Positions 1 through 10,004 of a stretch of 64,000 nt of DNA are shown piece by piece. The stretch is taken from NCBI GenBank assembly GCA_013112535.1, contig JABFGI010000002.1, positions 496,001 through 560,000 on the forward strand. Reading direction: 5' to 3'. The notes beneath the pieces are model-generated. The model made no database searches, was not told the origin of the DNA, and was given only the letters and a program-made list of their open reading frames with translations. Every line of letters starts with the position of its first letter. Positions within the stretch are counted from its first letter, which is position 1. The DNA comes from Pseudomonadota bacterium (GTDB taxonomy: Bacteria > Pseudomonadota > Gammaproteobacteria > Eutrophobiales > Eutrophobiaceae). A program made the position numbers and the translations under genes.

Positions 1-1
1 A

Positions 2-136
2 CAAATTATCGAAAAAGCTGTGAAAGGCATGCTTCCCAAAGGCCCTCTGGGTCGTGATATGTATCGTAAGCTTAAAGTCTACGCCGATGCTCAGCATCAA
101 CATGCAGCACAACAACCTCAAGTACTGGAGATTTAG
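2..136 (+). CDS. rplM: 50S ribosomal protein L13, C-terminal part (cut by window start)
   Basis: The first 44 codons read as the C-terminal part of ribosomal protein L13, with the family's [19 protein letters not shown] motif followed by a short tail rich in Gln, His and Ala. L13 binds 23S rRNA early in large-subunit assembly. The start lies outside the window. Only 3 bases separate its stop from the rpsI start, the standard rplM-rpsI operon, so the two are co-transcribed and end at the terminator after rpsI. Confidence 0.95.
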   Translation, partial: QIIEKAVKGMLPKGPLGRDMYRKLKVYADAQHQHAAQQPQVLEI

Positions 137-139
137 AGC

Positions 140-532
140 ATGGCGAACGAAACGTATTACAGCACCGGAAGACGTAAAAGCTCAGCAGCACGCGTATTTT
201 TAAAACGCGGCAACGGCGAAATTATCATCAATAACAAAACACTGGATCAATACTTTGGTCGTGAAACAGGTCGTATGATCGTCCGCCAACCATTAGAAAC
301 ATTAGAAATGCTCGACCAGTTTGATTTCAATATCACTGTTAAAGGCGGTGGCATTTCAGGTCAAGCCGGTGCAATACGCCATGGTATTACTCGTGCATTG
401 ATGGAATACGATGAAACGTTGCGTAAAACATTACGCGGAGCCGGTTTTGTTACTCGTGATGCGCGTGAAGTAGAGCGTAAGAAAGTCGGTCTGCATAAAG
501 CACGTAAGCGTCCACAATACTCAAAACGTTAA
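140..532 (+). CDS. rpsI: 30S ribosomal protein S9
   Basis: A 130-residue protein, the usual length for S9. It shows the N-terminal [18 protein letters not shown] motif, the [19 protein letters not shown] core and the basic tail [14 protein letters not shown] that reaches toward the P-site tRNA in the small subunit. The ATG lies 3 bases after the L13 stop, so translation is probably coupled. It is the last gene of the operon; a strong hairpin with a T-tract follows 18 bases after the stop. Confidence 0.98.
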   Translation: MANETYYSTGRRKSSAARVFLKRGNGEIIINNKTLDQYFGRETGRMIVRQPLETLEMLDQFDFNITVKGGGISGQAGAIRHGITRALMEYDETLRKTLRGAGFVTRDAREVERKKVGLHKARKRPQYSKR

Positions 533-550
533 GTTCAAAAGAACGTTTCA

Positions 551-581
551 AAAGAGAGGGTTTTTTTACCCTCTTTTTTTT
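551..581 (+). terminator. Rho-independent terminator of rplM-rpsI
   Basis: An AGAGGG arm and a CCCTCT arm flank a T-rich loop and are followed by a run of eight T. The position just after rpsI and the T-tract make this the operon terminator. Confidence 0.85.
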
Positions 582-883
582 CGCCTGCATAAATGTACGA
601 CTCCACGGACGCAACGGATACGATGATAGGACGTAATCGGTAGATTCGAAGCGGTAGAAACCAAAAAGCAGGTAATCCAGGGAAAATTTTTCAAAAAGTT
701 TGAAAAAAAACATGATGCCATGAGAAAATATTAAGTGCTTAATGGTTCGTTATAAATTCTCTTCAAACAAAGAGAAGCCAGTAAAATATTTTATTTCCGA
801 AGATAAAAAAAAGAAAACAATCTAATATATTGAAGGTTAGTCATGAAAACATTTCTCTTCGTAGAAGAGAAAAATCACAAATT
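582..883. other. 302-base gap between rpsI and tRNA-Gln
   Basis: No convincing coding sequence. Just before the tRNA is a perfect 9-bp hairpin (TTTCTCTTC, loop GTA, GAAGAGAAA, 852-872). A related, looser one (TTCTCTT and AAGAGAA arms) lies near 756-775. They may belong to the tRNA promoter or leader; their function is unknown. Confidence 0.4.
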
Positions 884-957
884 TGGGGGTTCGTCTAATG
901 GTAGGACTGCGGACTCTGACTCCGTCAGTAGAGGTTCGAATCCTCTACCCCCAGCCA
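884..957 (+). tRNA. tRNA-Gln(CUG)
   Basis: A full cloverleaf can be drawn. The acceptor TGGGGGT pairs with ACCCCCA, followed by discriminator G and an encoded CCA. The anticodon stem GCGGA/TCCGT has one G-T pair. The loop CTCTGAC gives anticodon CTG (916-918), which reads CAG glutamine codons. The T-arm is AGAGG-TTCGAAT-CCTCT. The 3' half is repeated, diverged, near 12.55 kb, so this gene served as the integration site of the island that follows; the gene itself is intact. Confidence 0.95.
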
Positions 958-1036
958 ATTTTAAATTTTGAAAACTGAAATTCTGAAATCCTGAACGAGT
1001 GTTTGTATACCGCTAAGTCAAAGTTCGAACCTGTCC
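913..1036 (+). repeat. Left copy of island-flanking direct repeat (attL-like)
   Basis: It starts in the tRNA-Gln anticodon loop and runs past the CCA. It matches 12546-12661 in two blocks: the tRNA 3' half plus the following A/T-rich bases, and a second T-arm-like block TTCGAACCTGTCC (1024-1036). The blocks lie at nearly the same distance from the CCA end in both copies (67 and 59 bases). This is the pattern left by tRNA-targeted integration. The copies are diverged, so the event is not recent or the ends came from different tRNA alleles. Confidence 0.75.
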
Positions 1037-1076
1037 CAAGGAGCCAACTTATTATCTTATACTTAATGATGAACTA

Positions 1077-1814
1077 ATGGACCAGTTACTTAATTTAGCA
1101 GACGATAGATTGATCAACGGATGCCTTTATTGTGGAGGTAAAGCAGAAACACGAGATCATGTTCCATCCCGAATTTTTCTTGAAGCTCCTTTTCCCGATA
1201 ATTTGCCTGTAGTCGGCGCTTGTAAAAAATGTAATCAAGCCTTTTCTTTAGATGAGCAGTATCTTGTTTGTCTTTTAGAGTGTGTATTAGCTGGCACAAC
1301 TGATCCTAAAATAATTAAAAATCCAAAAATAGCTAGAACCTTAGAACGATCTCCAGCGTTAAAAAATAGAATAGAAACAGCAAAATTTATTAACAAAGAT
1401 AAAATATTTTTTAATATAGAAGAAGATCGAGTTAAAAATGTCATGCTCAAACTAGCAAAAGGGCATGCAGCGTTTGAATTAAGTCTGCCCTGTACTAATA
1501 AACCAGATTTTTATTGGTGTAATGCGTTAGAAAATCTAGATAAAGACATACGTGAAATATTTAATTCAGCACACATCCAACAGTTAATTGGGGAAATAGG
1601 CTCTAGAAATATGCAAAGAATGTTTGCTACTGAAATTTTATTACAATCAGATTCGGGTGACCAAAAAAGACAGCAACTGTTAGTTAATGACTGGATAGAA
1701 GTTCAGGAGGGTTACTATCGATATTTAGCAATTAGTGATGTTGGAGGAATAGTTATACGGATTGTTATATTCGAATATTTAGCTTGTGAAGTTGGATGGA
1801 AAGTAGAATGTTAA
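1077..1814 (+). CDS. HNH-like zinc-finger protein, putative nuclease
   Basis: 245 residues. The N-terminal third has CLYCGG (C-x2-C), then RDHVPSR, then CKKCNQAF (C-x2-C-N), spaced as in HNH endonuclease-like folds, where the DH pair would supply catalytic and metal-binding residues. The remaining 190 residues match nothing I recognise; they have no signal peptide or membrane segment. It is the first gene after the tRNA, in the same direction as the methyltransferase but separated from it by an opposing gene. An HNH protein in a defence island suggests a DNA-cutting effector or restriction role, but the catalytic set is only partly visible. Toxin or recombination functions are possible. Confidence 0.55.
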   Translation: MDQLLNLADDRLINGCLYCGGKAETRDHVPSRIFLEAPFPDNLPVVGACKKCNQAFSLDEQYLVCLLECVLAGTTDPKIIKNPKIARTLERSPALKNRIETAKFINKDKIFFNIEEDRVKNVMLKLAKGHAAFELSLPCTNKPDFYWCNALENLDKDIREIFNSAHIQQLIGEIGSRNMQRMFATEILLQSDSGDQKRQQLLVNDWIEVQEGYYRYLAISDVGGIVIRIVIFEYLACEVGWKVEC

Positions 1815-1834
1815 CAATGGAGCTATAATACATT

Positions 1835-2548
1835 TCATTTTGAATTGATGTATTCGTTTATTCTATTCTGAACCCATGTAGGGAAAGGTATGTTCATATC
1901 TTGAAACTTTATACATTGACATAACCATGGATTTCCATTTTCTGTCAAAATATTAATAGATTTTACGCCTTCCATGATGGGTGAAAACTTAACATCATTT
2001 ATATCACATTGACGTATCATGTTGTCTTTATCATTTAAAACACTTGTTTTAAATTCTTCAAGATCCTCCATTTCATCCTCAGGCAACATAATTGAAATTT
2101 CACCTTCTGGTAGATACCTAATTACAGGAGGCCAAGTATCTAAATCATTCCACCATAATGGAGGTATCGGTATTACATCATTTCTTGATGTTGATGGATG
2201 TAAATGCAATTCACAAATAGTCAAATCAACTATCTCTCGAAATTCAGTCAGCAACCAAACATGGTGATCCTTATCCCAAAATCCGCTCCAATTCATTATT
2301 TCTTCATTTTTATAAACTTCAGCAAAACAAACCCCTCCAGTATATAGAGTGGATTTTATACCCATACTGCTGAGAATAGATTGAATTGCATAAGACGATT
2401 GAAGACACTTCATTGAATAGTCCTTACCGTAACGCTCTCTGAGCGCTCTATCAACTACCGAAAATACAAACTGTTTGATGAATGAGGTGGTCTGACCTAT
2501 CTTAAATGTTTTTTTGATTTGCTTATTAATATATCCTTGTTTTATCAT
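1835..2548 (-). CDS. Uncharacterised protein with possible transglutaminase/papain-like core
   Basis: 237 residues, family not recognised. The middle shows KCLQSSYAIQSILSSMGI, later HHVWL, then IVDLT. This Cys, His, Asp order resembles the triad of the transglutaminase/papain-like fold, in which the Cys heads a helix and the H-x-W and D-x-T strands follow. The second half, including PPLWWND, is unassigned. It is transcribed leftward, divergent from the methyltransferase gene with a 56-bp gap that must hold both promoters. By position it could be an accessory protease or amidase-like factor of the defence locus. The catalytic reading is inference. Confidence 0.45.
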   Translation of the reverse strand: MIKQGYINKQIKKTFKIGQTTSFIKQFVFSVVDRALRERYGKDYSMKCLQSSYAIQSILSSMGIKSTLYTGGVCFAEVYKNEEIMNWSGFWDKDHHVWLLTEFREIVDLTICELHLHPSTSRNDVIPIPPLWWNDLDTWPPVIRYLPEGEISIMLPEDEMEDLEEFKTSVLNDKDNMIRQCDINDVKFSPIMEGVKSINILTENGNPWLCQCIKFQDMNIPFPTWVQNRINEYINSK

Positions 2549-2604
2549 ATATATTATATACTTATATCAAGTTGATCGTCTTTCTCTATAAATGATATTG
2601 GCAA

Positions 2605-3633
2605 ATGAGCAAACCTAAGAAAATATACGCTATTGATTTGTTTTGTGGAGTTGGGGGGCTGACATATGGACTCCAAAAAGCAGGTATTTCTGTTTTAGCA
2701 GGAATAGATATTGATTCAAATTGTGAGTATCCATATCAGTACAATAATAGAGTCAAATTCATTTGCAAAGATATTTGTAAAATCACAAAAAATGACATCA
2801 ATGAAATATTTCCTTCAGATGGCTTAAAACTTTTGGCTGGTTGTGCTCCTTGTCAGCCATTTTCTACATATACACAGGGAAGAAATGATAATAAATGGAA
2901 ACTTGTAAATGAGTTCAGTCGATTAGTTCAAGAAACAGAACCCGATTTTGTAACAATGGAAAATGTTCCATCTTTGATAAAACATAAGGCATTTCGTAGT
3001 TTAATTAAAATACTTGATAAATGTAATTATCAATACAATTACGAAATTGTCGACTGCACAACAATTGGTCTTGCTCAAACTCGGAAACGTTTGGTATTAA
3101 TAGCCTCTAAACACTCTGATATTGAATTATTAAAACCATACAATAAGGAAGTTAAATCTCTATTTGACGTTATAGGTAAAATGGAAAAAATTAAAGCTGG
3201 GGAGCAAAGCAAAAACGACCCTTTACATACAGCTGCCAGCTTAACAAATATAAATTTAAAAAGAATTAAACAATCAAAACCTGGTGGCACATGGAGAGAT
3301 TGGAACTCAAAAATAGTAACTAAATGCCATAAAAAACACACTGGCAAATTTTATAGTGGCGTATACGGTAGGCTAGAATGGAACAAACCGTCTAGTACTA
3401 TAACAACACAATTTTTTGGTTATGGAAATGGTCGATTCGGTCATCCAGAACAAAATAGAGCTTTATCTATTCGTGAAGGTGCTTTAATTCAAGGCTTTCC
3501 CAAAAAATATAAATTTTTAGAAGGTAATTCATCTATAAAATTTACTCATTTAGGTCGATTAATTGGTAATGCAGTACCTCCAAAACTAGGACACATAATT
3601 GGAAATAGCATTGTAAAATCTCTAGATTACTAA
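2605..3633 (+). CDS. C5-cytosine DNA methyltransferase (DrmMII-like)
   Basis: 342 residues, a compact single-domain enzyme. Motif I is DLFCGVGG (residues 11-18, S-adenosylmethionine binding). Motif IV is GCAPCQPFS with catalytic Cys83. Motif VI is MENVPSL (E119). Motif VIII is LAQTRKRLVLIAS. Motif X is IGNAVPPKLGHIIGNSI. It should transfer a methyl group to C5 of cytosine, marking host DNA; the recognition sequence cannot be read from the protein. The next gene follows after 8 bases. Next to DrmA- and DrmB-like genes it matches the 5mC methylase of class 2 DISARM, although an ordinary orphan or restriction-linked Dcm-type enzyme cannot be excluded. Confidence 0.9.
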   Translation: MSKPKKIYAIDLFCGVGGLTYGLQKAGISVLAGIDIDSNCEYPYQYNNRVKFICKDICKITKNDINEIFPSDGLKLLAGCAPCQPFSTYTQGRNDNKWKLVNEFSRLVQETEPDFVTMENVPSLIKHKAFRSLIKILDKCNYQYNYEIVDCTTIGLAQTRKRLVLIASKHSDIELLKPYNKEVKSLFDVIGKMEKIKAGEQSKNDPLHTAASLTNINLKRIKQSKPGGTWRDWNSKIVTKCHKKHTGKFYSGVYGRLEWNKPSSTITTQFFGYGNGRFGHPEQNRALSIREGALIQGFPKKYKFLEGNSSIKFTHLGRLIGNAVPPKLGHIIGNSIVKSLDY

Positions 3634-3641
3634 ATTTTTAG

Positions 3642-5261
3642 ATGCCTATTTATCCCTCTAAAATTAGCAATGATAGTCCCTATTCAGAAAGATACGTTTT
3701 CGAATCATTCTCTCAATTACAATTACCTTGGTACATATTCCACTCTGTAGCTTGGCAAACAATTAGAAATGGAAGACAAGGAGACGGCGAAGCTGATTTC
3801 ATCATAGTACACCCAGCACATGGAATCATTGTCTTAGAAGTCAAAGGAGGAGATGAGATAACAATAGAATATGGTGCATGGTTCTCTCATAATGAACATG
3901 GAAAGCACTCAATAAAAAATCCATTCGAACAAGCTAAAGACTCTAAATTTGCCTTAATAAAATTCTTAAAAGAAAAAATAGATATTAAAGATAAGTTTTA
4001 TGTCAGTCACGCTGTTGTATTTCCTAAAATGACCATTGATGACAATATAAGCACTTATGGAGACAGAAAAATAATATTAGACAGAAATGACTTAAAAGAC
4101 CCAGAAGAATCTTTAAAAAGGATTTTTAAACATTGGAACCAGTACAACAACATAACAAATGATCATCTTGACTGTATTATTGATACGTTGGCTCCAACAA
4201 TCACAATAAAAAAACGTCTCATAGATAATATTTCGGAAGCTGAAGATAAAATAATAGAATTAACTAAATCTCAAATTAAAGCATTTAGGCAACTAAGGAG
4301 AATAAGAAAATGTATCGTATTAGGTAGTGCTGGCACAGGAAAATCTGTACTTGCTAAATATAAAGCAGTTGAGCTATCAAAAGAACATAATGTTTTACTA
4401 GTTTGTTATAATAAATTACTTGCAGAACATACAGCCAAAGAGTTAGGAAATAATTCTAATATTACTATATGCACTTATCATCACTTAATATTTAGTGAGG
4501 CTAATAAGGCAAAACTACCTATTCCAGATAGTATTTCGTCGTCGTGGTGGGAAAACGACTCTGCATCTCTGTTATTAGAAGCATCTGATATTAACAACAC
4601 TTATTTTGATAGCATAATTATTGATGAAGGACAGGATTTTTCTTATGGCTGGATTGAGTCATTGGAACTTCTTTTTTCTGATAAAGAAAACTGTTTTTTT
4701 TATGTATTTATGGATTCTCATCAAGATATTTATTCACGAAATATAAATATAACTTCCTTTAAAGATTGGCCTAATGTTACATTAGATACTAATTGCAGAA
4801 ATACAGATCAAATTGCAGATAAAGTTAATTCTATTTTTAAAGACAACTCATTTTCTCTAGGCATTGTTGGACCAGATCCTGTTTTTATAAGAGGCTACGG
4901 CAATAAAATGGACTGTGAATTAATTGAAAATTTATGCGAAGAACTTTTAATGGAAGAAGGAATTGATAGTAAAAAAATAACTATTCTATCTGATAATAAT
5001 GAAAACATAAATTACTTAACTGGAAAGGCCATATGTAACACAATGTTTACTAATTTTGGTAAAAAAGGTATTACTGTAGAATCAATATCCAGATTTAAGG
5101 GTTTAGAATCTGAAATCATCATATTGAATATAACTAAAATAGAAGCTCAATTAATTGAGTTTCAACAAAAATGTTATGTTGGACTCAGTAGAGCAAGAAA
5201 TGCTTTATTTTTAGTTACAACTGAAAAAATCGCATCTACTATTAATTTTGAGCAGAAATAA
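3642..5261 (+). CDS. NERD-domain nuclease-SF1 helicase fusion
   Basis: 539 residues. Residues 10-110 look like a NERD (nuclease-related) domain, with GDGEADFIIVHP followed by GIIVLEVKGG, the D...E-x-K arrangement of the PD-(D/E)xK fold. Next comes a UvrD-like SF1 helicase: Walker A LGSAGTGKS near residues 227-235, Walker B IIIDEGQDF near 325-332, and the late motifs VESISRFKGLESEIIIL and YVGLSRARNALFLV. It is probably a DNA-processing effector coupled to the upstream methyltransferase (8-bp gap). Its 3' end overlaps the opposing DrmB-like gene by 20 bases. Canonical DISARM uses a PLD-family DrmC instead, so this protein may fill that role. Confidence 0.85.
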   Translation: MPIYPSKISNDSPYSERYVFESFSQLQLPWYIFHSVAWQTIRNGRQGDGEADFIIVHPAHGIIVLEVKGGDEITIEYGAWFSHNEHGKHSIKNPFEQAKDSKFALIKFLKEKIDIKDKFYVSHAVVFPKMTIDDNISTYGDRKIILDRNDLKDPEESLKRIFKHWNQYNNITNDHLDCIIDTLAPTITIKKRLIDNISEAEDKIIELTKSQIKAFRQLRRIRKCIVLGSAGTGKSVLAKYKAVELSKEHNVLLVCYNKLLAEHTAKELGNNSNITICTYHHLIFSEANKAKLPIPDSISSSWWENDSASLLLEASDINNTYFDSIIIDEGQDFSYGWIESLELLFSDKENCFFYVFMDSHQDIYSRNINITSFKDWPNVTLDTNCRNTDQIADKVNSIFKDNSFSLGIVGPDPVFIRGYGNKMDCELIENLCEELLMEEGIDSKKITILSDNNENINYLTGKAICNTMFTNFGKKGITVESISRFKGLESEIIILNITKIEAQLIEFQQKCYVGLSRARNALFLVTTEKIASTINFEQK

Positions 5262-6966
5262 ACGAAAAGTAACCTTTTTCATAAGCCAATACATCCCTGC
5301 TTAAATATTGATTAAAATATCTACAAGATGGTTCCCCAATATGTAAACATGCCATACATGCCCCGCCACTTTTTCTACAACCCGGATCAAGTGGACATCG
5401 ATGTTCGCCATTGACTAAATCATTTAGTAAATTATCTAGCTCACTTTCGAATAAAGCTTGAAGACCACCTAATACGAAATCACCTCTTCCTACAGCATAT
5501 ACAAAAAATCCTAAATGACTGGGAACTAATAGCTCTGATAATGCGTTCTGATCAATACCTGAATAAACTGCAGAAAGTCTTATAACTTTATGAGCAAATG
5601 AATGAATTAGCTTTAATAATATAACCCCTGTATTAATCTCGCCAATATTTTCTCCTGGTTTTGGAAATCTAGTATTTTTTAATATCTCAACTCTTGCTTC
5701 TCTTGGGGTGTCATGTTCATTTAAATTTGAATTAAATAATTTTAACCATTTAAGTATTTTAATTGGATCAAGTTTAAATAATAGTGCTTCTGTCTCGACT
5801 ATATCAGCATAAATATTATATTCGCCTTTTTTATTTTTAAACGGTACAAGCCTTGATTCACCCGGTTCTTGTTTACCTCTAGTATACCCATATGCTCCTG
5901 TTAAAACGGGAAATTTATCAATTAATTCCACACTATCTAATCCTGCCATTTTTAAAGCCAATGGATAATTTTTTTCGTACAAACTTTTTAGTTTATTATT
6001 ATCTTTATAATCGTCTTTTAATTTATCTACTGTACATCTTGAGTCATAACAAGCTAATGCGATTGAAACAGCATCTGTTTCAGCATCTTCTAAAATTTCT
6101 TTAGGTAAGTTTAATTCCAAACTCTCATCATCAAATTTTTGTTGAGATTCAGCTGCTTTAATCATCGCATCAATTACTGATTCTTCTAAGCCCTGCTCTC
6201 TTAATTGACTGCGTAGTGATGACTTTGTACTCTTAACCTCTGCAACAGAATCTTCTTTCATTCCATTTATAACCCAATGGAGAGCTTTTGCTGCACCACC
6301 AGCACTACGTAACATTTTTATTTTCTCAAGGGATGGTGGATTGACGACGACAACTGATCTAGGAGTATAAACAGACGCAGCTCTATGCACATTAAAACTC
6401 AATTTTCCTTTTCCACACTGACATTCAATAAAACCAAAACCTTTTCTGATTAATTTTTCACATATGGGACATTCAAACTTTATTTCTGATGCTGAACTAG
6501 TCCCCGGCAGTATCACTCTAACTTGCTTATGTTCTTTACATTGAGGTATCCATGGACTTACTATCGCACCACATTCTGGGTGATACCCAACAAATGGCAA
6601 TTGTCCTAGCTTTCCAGAATAACCACATTGACATCTGCTATCTGCATTTCTATGTATACGTTTACATTTTCTGCACATCCATGTCTGTGGGAACGGCTCA
6701 ACATAAACCCCATTTTCCCTGTCTAATAAAAGTACTTTTAGAGGGAAGCCCCTTTCGAGATCCATGCAGTAACCACCATCATTATTAGTAAGTCTCCATG
6801 GAGTGGCAGCACGTTTTAAAGCATTTTTTACAGTAGAAATATCAATAGAAGATTCATTCTTCGGTTCTCTCCAATTTTTTACCTTCCAGACATTCTTATA
6901 TAAATCTACAGTTTGCTGTGGAAGGTAACCAAATAATATTTGTGAAATACTTCTTTCTGCTCTCAT
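5242..6966 (-). CDS. drmB: DrmB-like DUF1998 protein
   Basis: 574 residues. Two zinc-ribbon-like segments (CRKCKRIHR...CQCG near 98-116; CPICEKLI...CQCG near 173-190) precede a C-terminal DUF1998-type module ending in CPLDPGC...GGACMACLH (about 525-550). DUF1998 is the signature of DrmB, the partner of the DrmA helicase in DISARM, a restriction-modification-related defence against phage. It overlaps the DrmA-like gene by 4 bases (ATGA), so the two are translationally coupled. In some proteins, such as DruE-type ones, DUF1998 is fused to the helicase; here it is separate, as in DISARM. No nuclease motif was seen. Confidence 0.8.
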   Translation of the reverse strand: MRAERSISQILFGYLPQQTVDLYKNVWKVKNWREPKNESSIDISTVKNALKRAATPWRLTNNDGGYCMDLERGFPLKVLLLDRENGVYVEPFPQTWMCRKCKRIHRNADSRCQCGYSGKLGQLPFVGYHPECGAIVSPWIPQCKEHKQVRVILPGTSSASEIKFECPICEKLIRKGFGFIECQCGKGKLSFNVHRAASVYTPRSVVVVNPPSLEKIKMLRSAGGAAKALHWVINGMKEDSVAEVKSTKSSLRSQLREQGLEESVIDAMIKAAESQQKFDDESLELNLPKEILEDAETDAVSIALACYDSRCTVDKLKDDYKDNNKLKSLYEKNYPLALKMAGLDSVELIDKFPVLTGAYGYTRGKQEPGESRLVPFKNKKGEYNIYADIVETEALLFKLDPIKILKWLKLFNSNLNEHDTPREARVEILKNTRFPKPGENIGEINTGVILLKLIHSFAHKVIRLSAVYSGIDQNALSELLVPSHLGFFVYAVGRGDFVLGGLQALFESELDNLLNDLVNGEHRCPLDPGCRKSGGACMACLHIGEPSCRYFNQYLSRDVLAYEKGYFSFISAQN

Positions 6967-9900
6967 TTAATTAATCCGCCTATTATCGGTGCATTTTCTT
7001 CAACATCTCTTAGTGAACGCATAGGTTGCCCTGTTGGAGATAATTCTGATGGGAATCTAAATGTACCGGTTGGATCATTTAAATTTCGAATAAATATATT
7101 ATACCAATTTTTTATATCACTGATTAAACTTGCATCAATATTAATGTCTAACTCTAATGAATTAATTATTTTTTCAACTTCCTCTGATTCATCTAATTTT
7201 TCATCTAATACATATTTACGTAATTTTAGAACTGTTGTTAGATTATCTTCACTTTTTGGCTCGTGTATAAAAATTATTCTTGACAAAGCTAATGCTGCAA
7301 TTGTTCGTTCTAATACTCGACGACTTCTTCTAGTTATTGGTATTGGCTCGACAAATCTATCGCCCTGTTCTATAAATTTATTGAATGATCTATAGATGCC
7401 TGCATCTCTCTCTCTTCCTATTTTATGCATTACAAAGACAAACCCAGGATATTTTCTTCCAACTCTAGCTGTACTCTGTATAAATTCTGATGTTGTTAAT
7501 GGTACACCTAACATAATCATTATGTTCAATCTATCCAAGTCCACACCATGTGACATCATTGAAGATGCTGTAATGACATGCAACCTTTCGTAATAATCTA
7601 TTTCCGGCTCCTCTATTCTCTTTAAAGTTGATATCACTTCATCAAATGCAGTTTGCCCTGTTAATGACGCAGTATTTAATTCTCCCTTAACTAAAATTTG
7701 AGTTTCTAATGATCTCATTGTTGCTTCTAAATCACGCAAAGTATTCCCATAGATTACATTAGTACCGTAAATATCAACTAATTTATCAACATCTTCTTGT
7801 GTTAATTCTAATATTCCTTCAATGTTTATTTTTTTATCTACAATTTCTCTAATTAGTATTTGTAATTTTGTAATAATTTTATCTACAGCGTACTCTAAAG
7901 TTACACCCCTTGGTGATATAGCAATATATTTCCTCATTACTTGAGACGAATCAGTACTCCAAAAACCTTCATCTATTTTCACTCCTTGTGTCGGGAATAC
8001 TCTGGCTTCACGCTTATATAGAATATCTATATGCTTTTCATAACCAGCTAATGTAGCTGAAGAACCTAATATTTTTGCTCTAGTATTAGTTATCTCAAAC
8101 TGAAGTGAATCTAACAATGATTCATAATGGGCATCTACAGCACCAAGACTGTCTTTAAGTAAATGTATTTCATCTTGCAATCTGAAAGACATACCATATA
8201 GATTTTCATCCATTGGCAACGGTTTTTTATCTGCTTTACAACCGGGAACTAAACATCCATTTGGAAATCGTGATCTTTTTGCATAGGTATGACCATGACC
8301 ATTTGCCTCACAAAACCCATGTGGACTACCTATTATTCCTCTCATAGAACTCTGTAATCCAATTACAGCTGCTTTGTCTAATGTTCCAACTATAACCGTG
8401 GGTAAAAAGCGATATATTTCATCGTCAACAATATAAAATGGTAAGGCACCCTGTGATGGACATTCCGTATTTACACAGACATGCTCAAGCTTCCACAATA
8501 TACGATTAAAATCCATTTTGATTGTATCTTTATGACAGAATGGACAATATTGCAGTAACTTATAATTATTAGGCATGTTTTCATCATCAGGGTCTGGTTG
8601 ACCGTGTCTGGGTTCTACAGGAATACTATTTGGCGTAGCATTACTTCCTACATAAAAGCCTAATGAAAATTTAGCACCAGATATTTTATTTTCTTTTCTA
8701 ATTATTTCTGCAGCAGCTAATGCATTTGCAAATCTTTGTGTTTGTTGCAGCGAAAGCATTCTTAATGGAAACCTGCTCCATGCAGTCACACCTGTAATTT
8801 TTCCTTTTAATCTATCAAAAAATGCAGCTGTAAGTATTAATCCAAGATATGTTTCAGTTTTACCGCCTCCTGTGGCAAACCAAACTATATCTACTAAGTT
8901 AGCCTCACTTTCCTTATCCACTAAGGAATTCAAATTAGCTAGTAAAAAACCTACTTGAAACGGTCGCCAAGAATTATAATTTGCACCTAGATTTAACATA
9001 GATTCATTCATTAACTTGAATGACTTCATTATTAATTCATTTTTCTGAAGCAAATCTATGCCATTTGATATTCGCTTAACCTCTTCCTCATATTCATGTG
9101 CTGCATTCTTGGCTTCTTCTAGCATAATATCGGACCAGCCATATTGACCCGCATATTCATGTAACTTATCGTCACTCCATTTTTTATCACCCCATTTTTT
9201 ATATGCGCTTAATAGACTTTTACATTTCTCAAGTGGGGCTTCAGACAAGCCTTTAAAACTTAAATCAATATCTTTCAATGCATCATGTTGAAAATCAGGT
9301 CTATATTTATCTTGTATTGTTAAATCAGTTGTTTCTATATACTTATTCTTTACATATACACTACAATTAATTCCGTATGCTTCTATTCTTCTGTCATAAC
9401 GAAATGAATCTGGCAATGCTTCTAAATAATAAGGTTTATGGGTAGCATTATTTATGGTCAATTTTGATTCATACAATATTCCATCCGAATTTGCATAAAT
9501 CTCCGAATCTGAACAGTTAACAAAAGTTACTATTAATTCATCTGGCTCTCCCAATGTATTTCTATCAACTCTTATTTCGGCAGAGACATTCTCTAATCCT
9601 GTTTTTTCTTTAATCCCTTTGAGAATTTTTTCATTCCCAATTGAAATACTATTTTTATAACTAGGAATTTGTATCTCAAAATTAAATTTAAAAAGGTCTG
9701 TTTTTTTCCATATTTTCTCTTCATTTTTTATCCAAAGATGAAAACTGGCCTCTACATTTATTGACTTACTTATTTCATCTGATAGTAAAAAACGTACACC
9801 AATTGAACACGGCTCAAGTCTATCTCCACGGTCACCCAATCCCATTAATGCAACCCTCTCCTCTGGTGATATTTTCCCTAAATAAAATACACCGCTTGGA

Positions 9901-10004
9901 TCATTTTCTAGTTGATCTAGATCTGCACCCTTTCCCGACACTTCTACTTCAGAAACTAGCCAATCAATAAACTTTAAACATTTTTCTTCACTAATCATCA
10001 TCAT
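6963..10004 (-). CDS. drmA: DrmA-like SF2 helicase
   Basis: About 1013 residues. Walker A is [11 protein letters not shown] (near 380), and a DEAD-type box QDEIHLL lies near 613. A zinc-binding segment CPFCHKD...CVNTECPS lies between them. The C-terminal helicase lobe has [17 protein letters not shown] and [11 protein letters not shown], which fit motifs V and VI. Size, motif order and the adjacent DUF1998 gene match DrmA of DISARM. Three successive ATG codons (10004, 10001, 9998) overlap the end of the sigma-factor gene; a longer frame would need a TTG start, so I chose 10004. It is the middle gene of the sigma-drmA-drmB operon and probably translocates on DNA in the defence complex. Confidence 0.85.
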   Translation of the reverse strand: MMMISEEKCLKFIDWLVSEVEVSGKGADLDQLENDPSGVFYLGKISPEERVALMGLGDRGDRLEPCSIGVRFLLSDEISKSINVEASFHLWIKNEEKIWKKTDLFKFNFEIQIPSYKNSISIGNEKILKGIKEKTGLENVSAEIRVDRNTLGEPDELIVTFVNCSDSEIYANSDGILYESKLTINNATHKPYYLEALPDSFRYDRRIEAYGINCSVYVKNKYIETTDLTIQDKYRPDFQHDALKDIDLSFKGLSEAPLEKCKSLLSAYKKWGDKKWSDDKLHEYAGQYGWSDIMLEEAKNAAHEYEEEVKRISNGIDLLQKNELIMKSFKLMNESMLNLGANYNSWRPFQVGFLLANLNSLVDKESEANLVDIVWFATGGGKTETYLGLILTAAFFDRLKGKITGVTAWSRFPLRMLSLQQTQRFANALAAAEIIRKENKISGAKFSLGFYVGSNATPNSIPVEPRHGQPDPDDENMPNNYKLLQYCPFCHKDTIKMDFNRILWKLEHVCVNTECPSQGALPFYIVDDEIYRFLPTVIVGTLDKAAVIGLQSSMRGIIGSPHGFCEANGHGHTYAKRSRFPNGCLVPGCKADKKPLPMDENLYGMSFRLQDEIHLLKDSLGAVDAHYESLLDSLQFEITNTRAKILGSSATLAGYEKHIDILYKREARVFPTQGVKIDEGFWSTDSSQVMRKYIAISPRGVTLEYAVDKIITKLQILIREIVDKKINIEGILELTQEDVDKLVDIYGTNVIYGNTLRDLEATMRSLETQILVKGELNTASLTGQTAFDEVISTLKRIEEPEIDYYERLHVITASSMMSHGVDLDRLNIMIMLGVPLTTSEFIQSTARVGRKYPGFVFVMHKIGRERDAGIYRSFNKFIEQGDRFVEPIPITRRSRRVLERTIAALALSRIIFIHEPKSEDNLTTVLKLRKYVLDEKLDESEEVEKIINSLELDINIDASLISDIKNWYNIFIRNLNDPTGTFRFPSELSPTGQPMRSLRDVEENAPIIGGLIK

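Noticed and set aside
450..713. Reverse-strand open frame across rpsI end and terminator
   Set aside because: It reads antisense through a ribosomal protein gene and its terminator.
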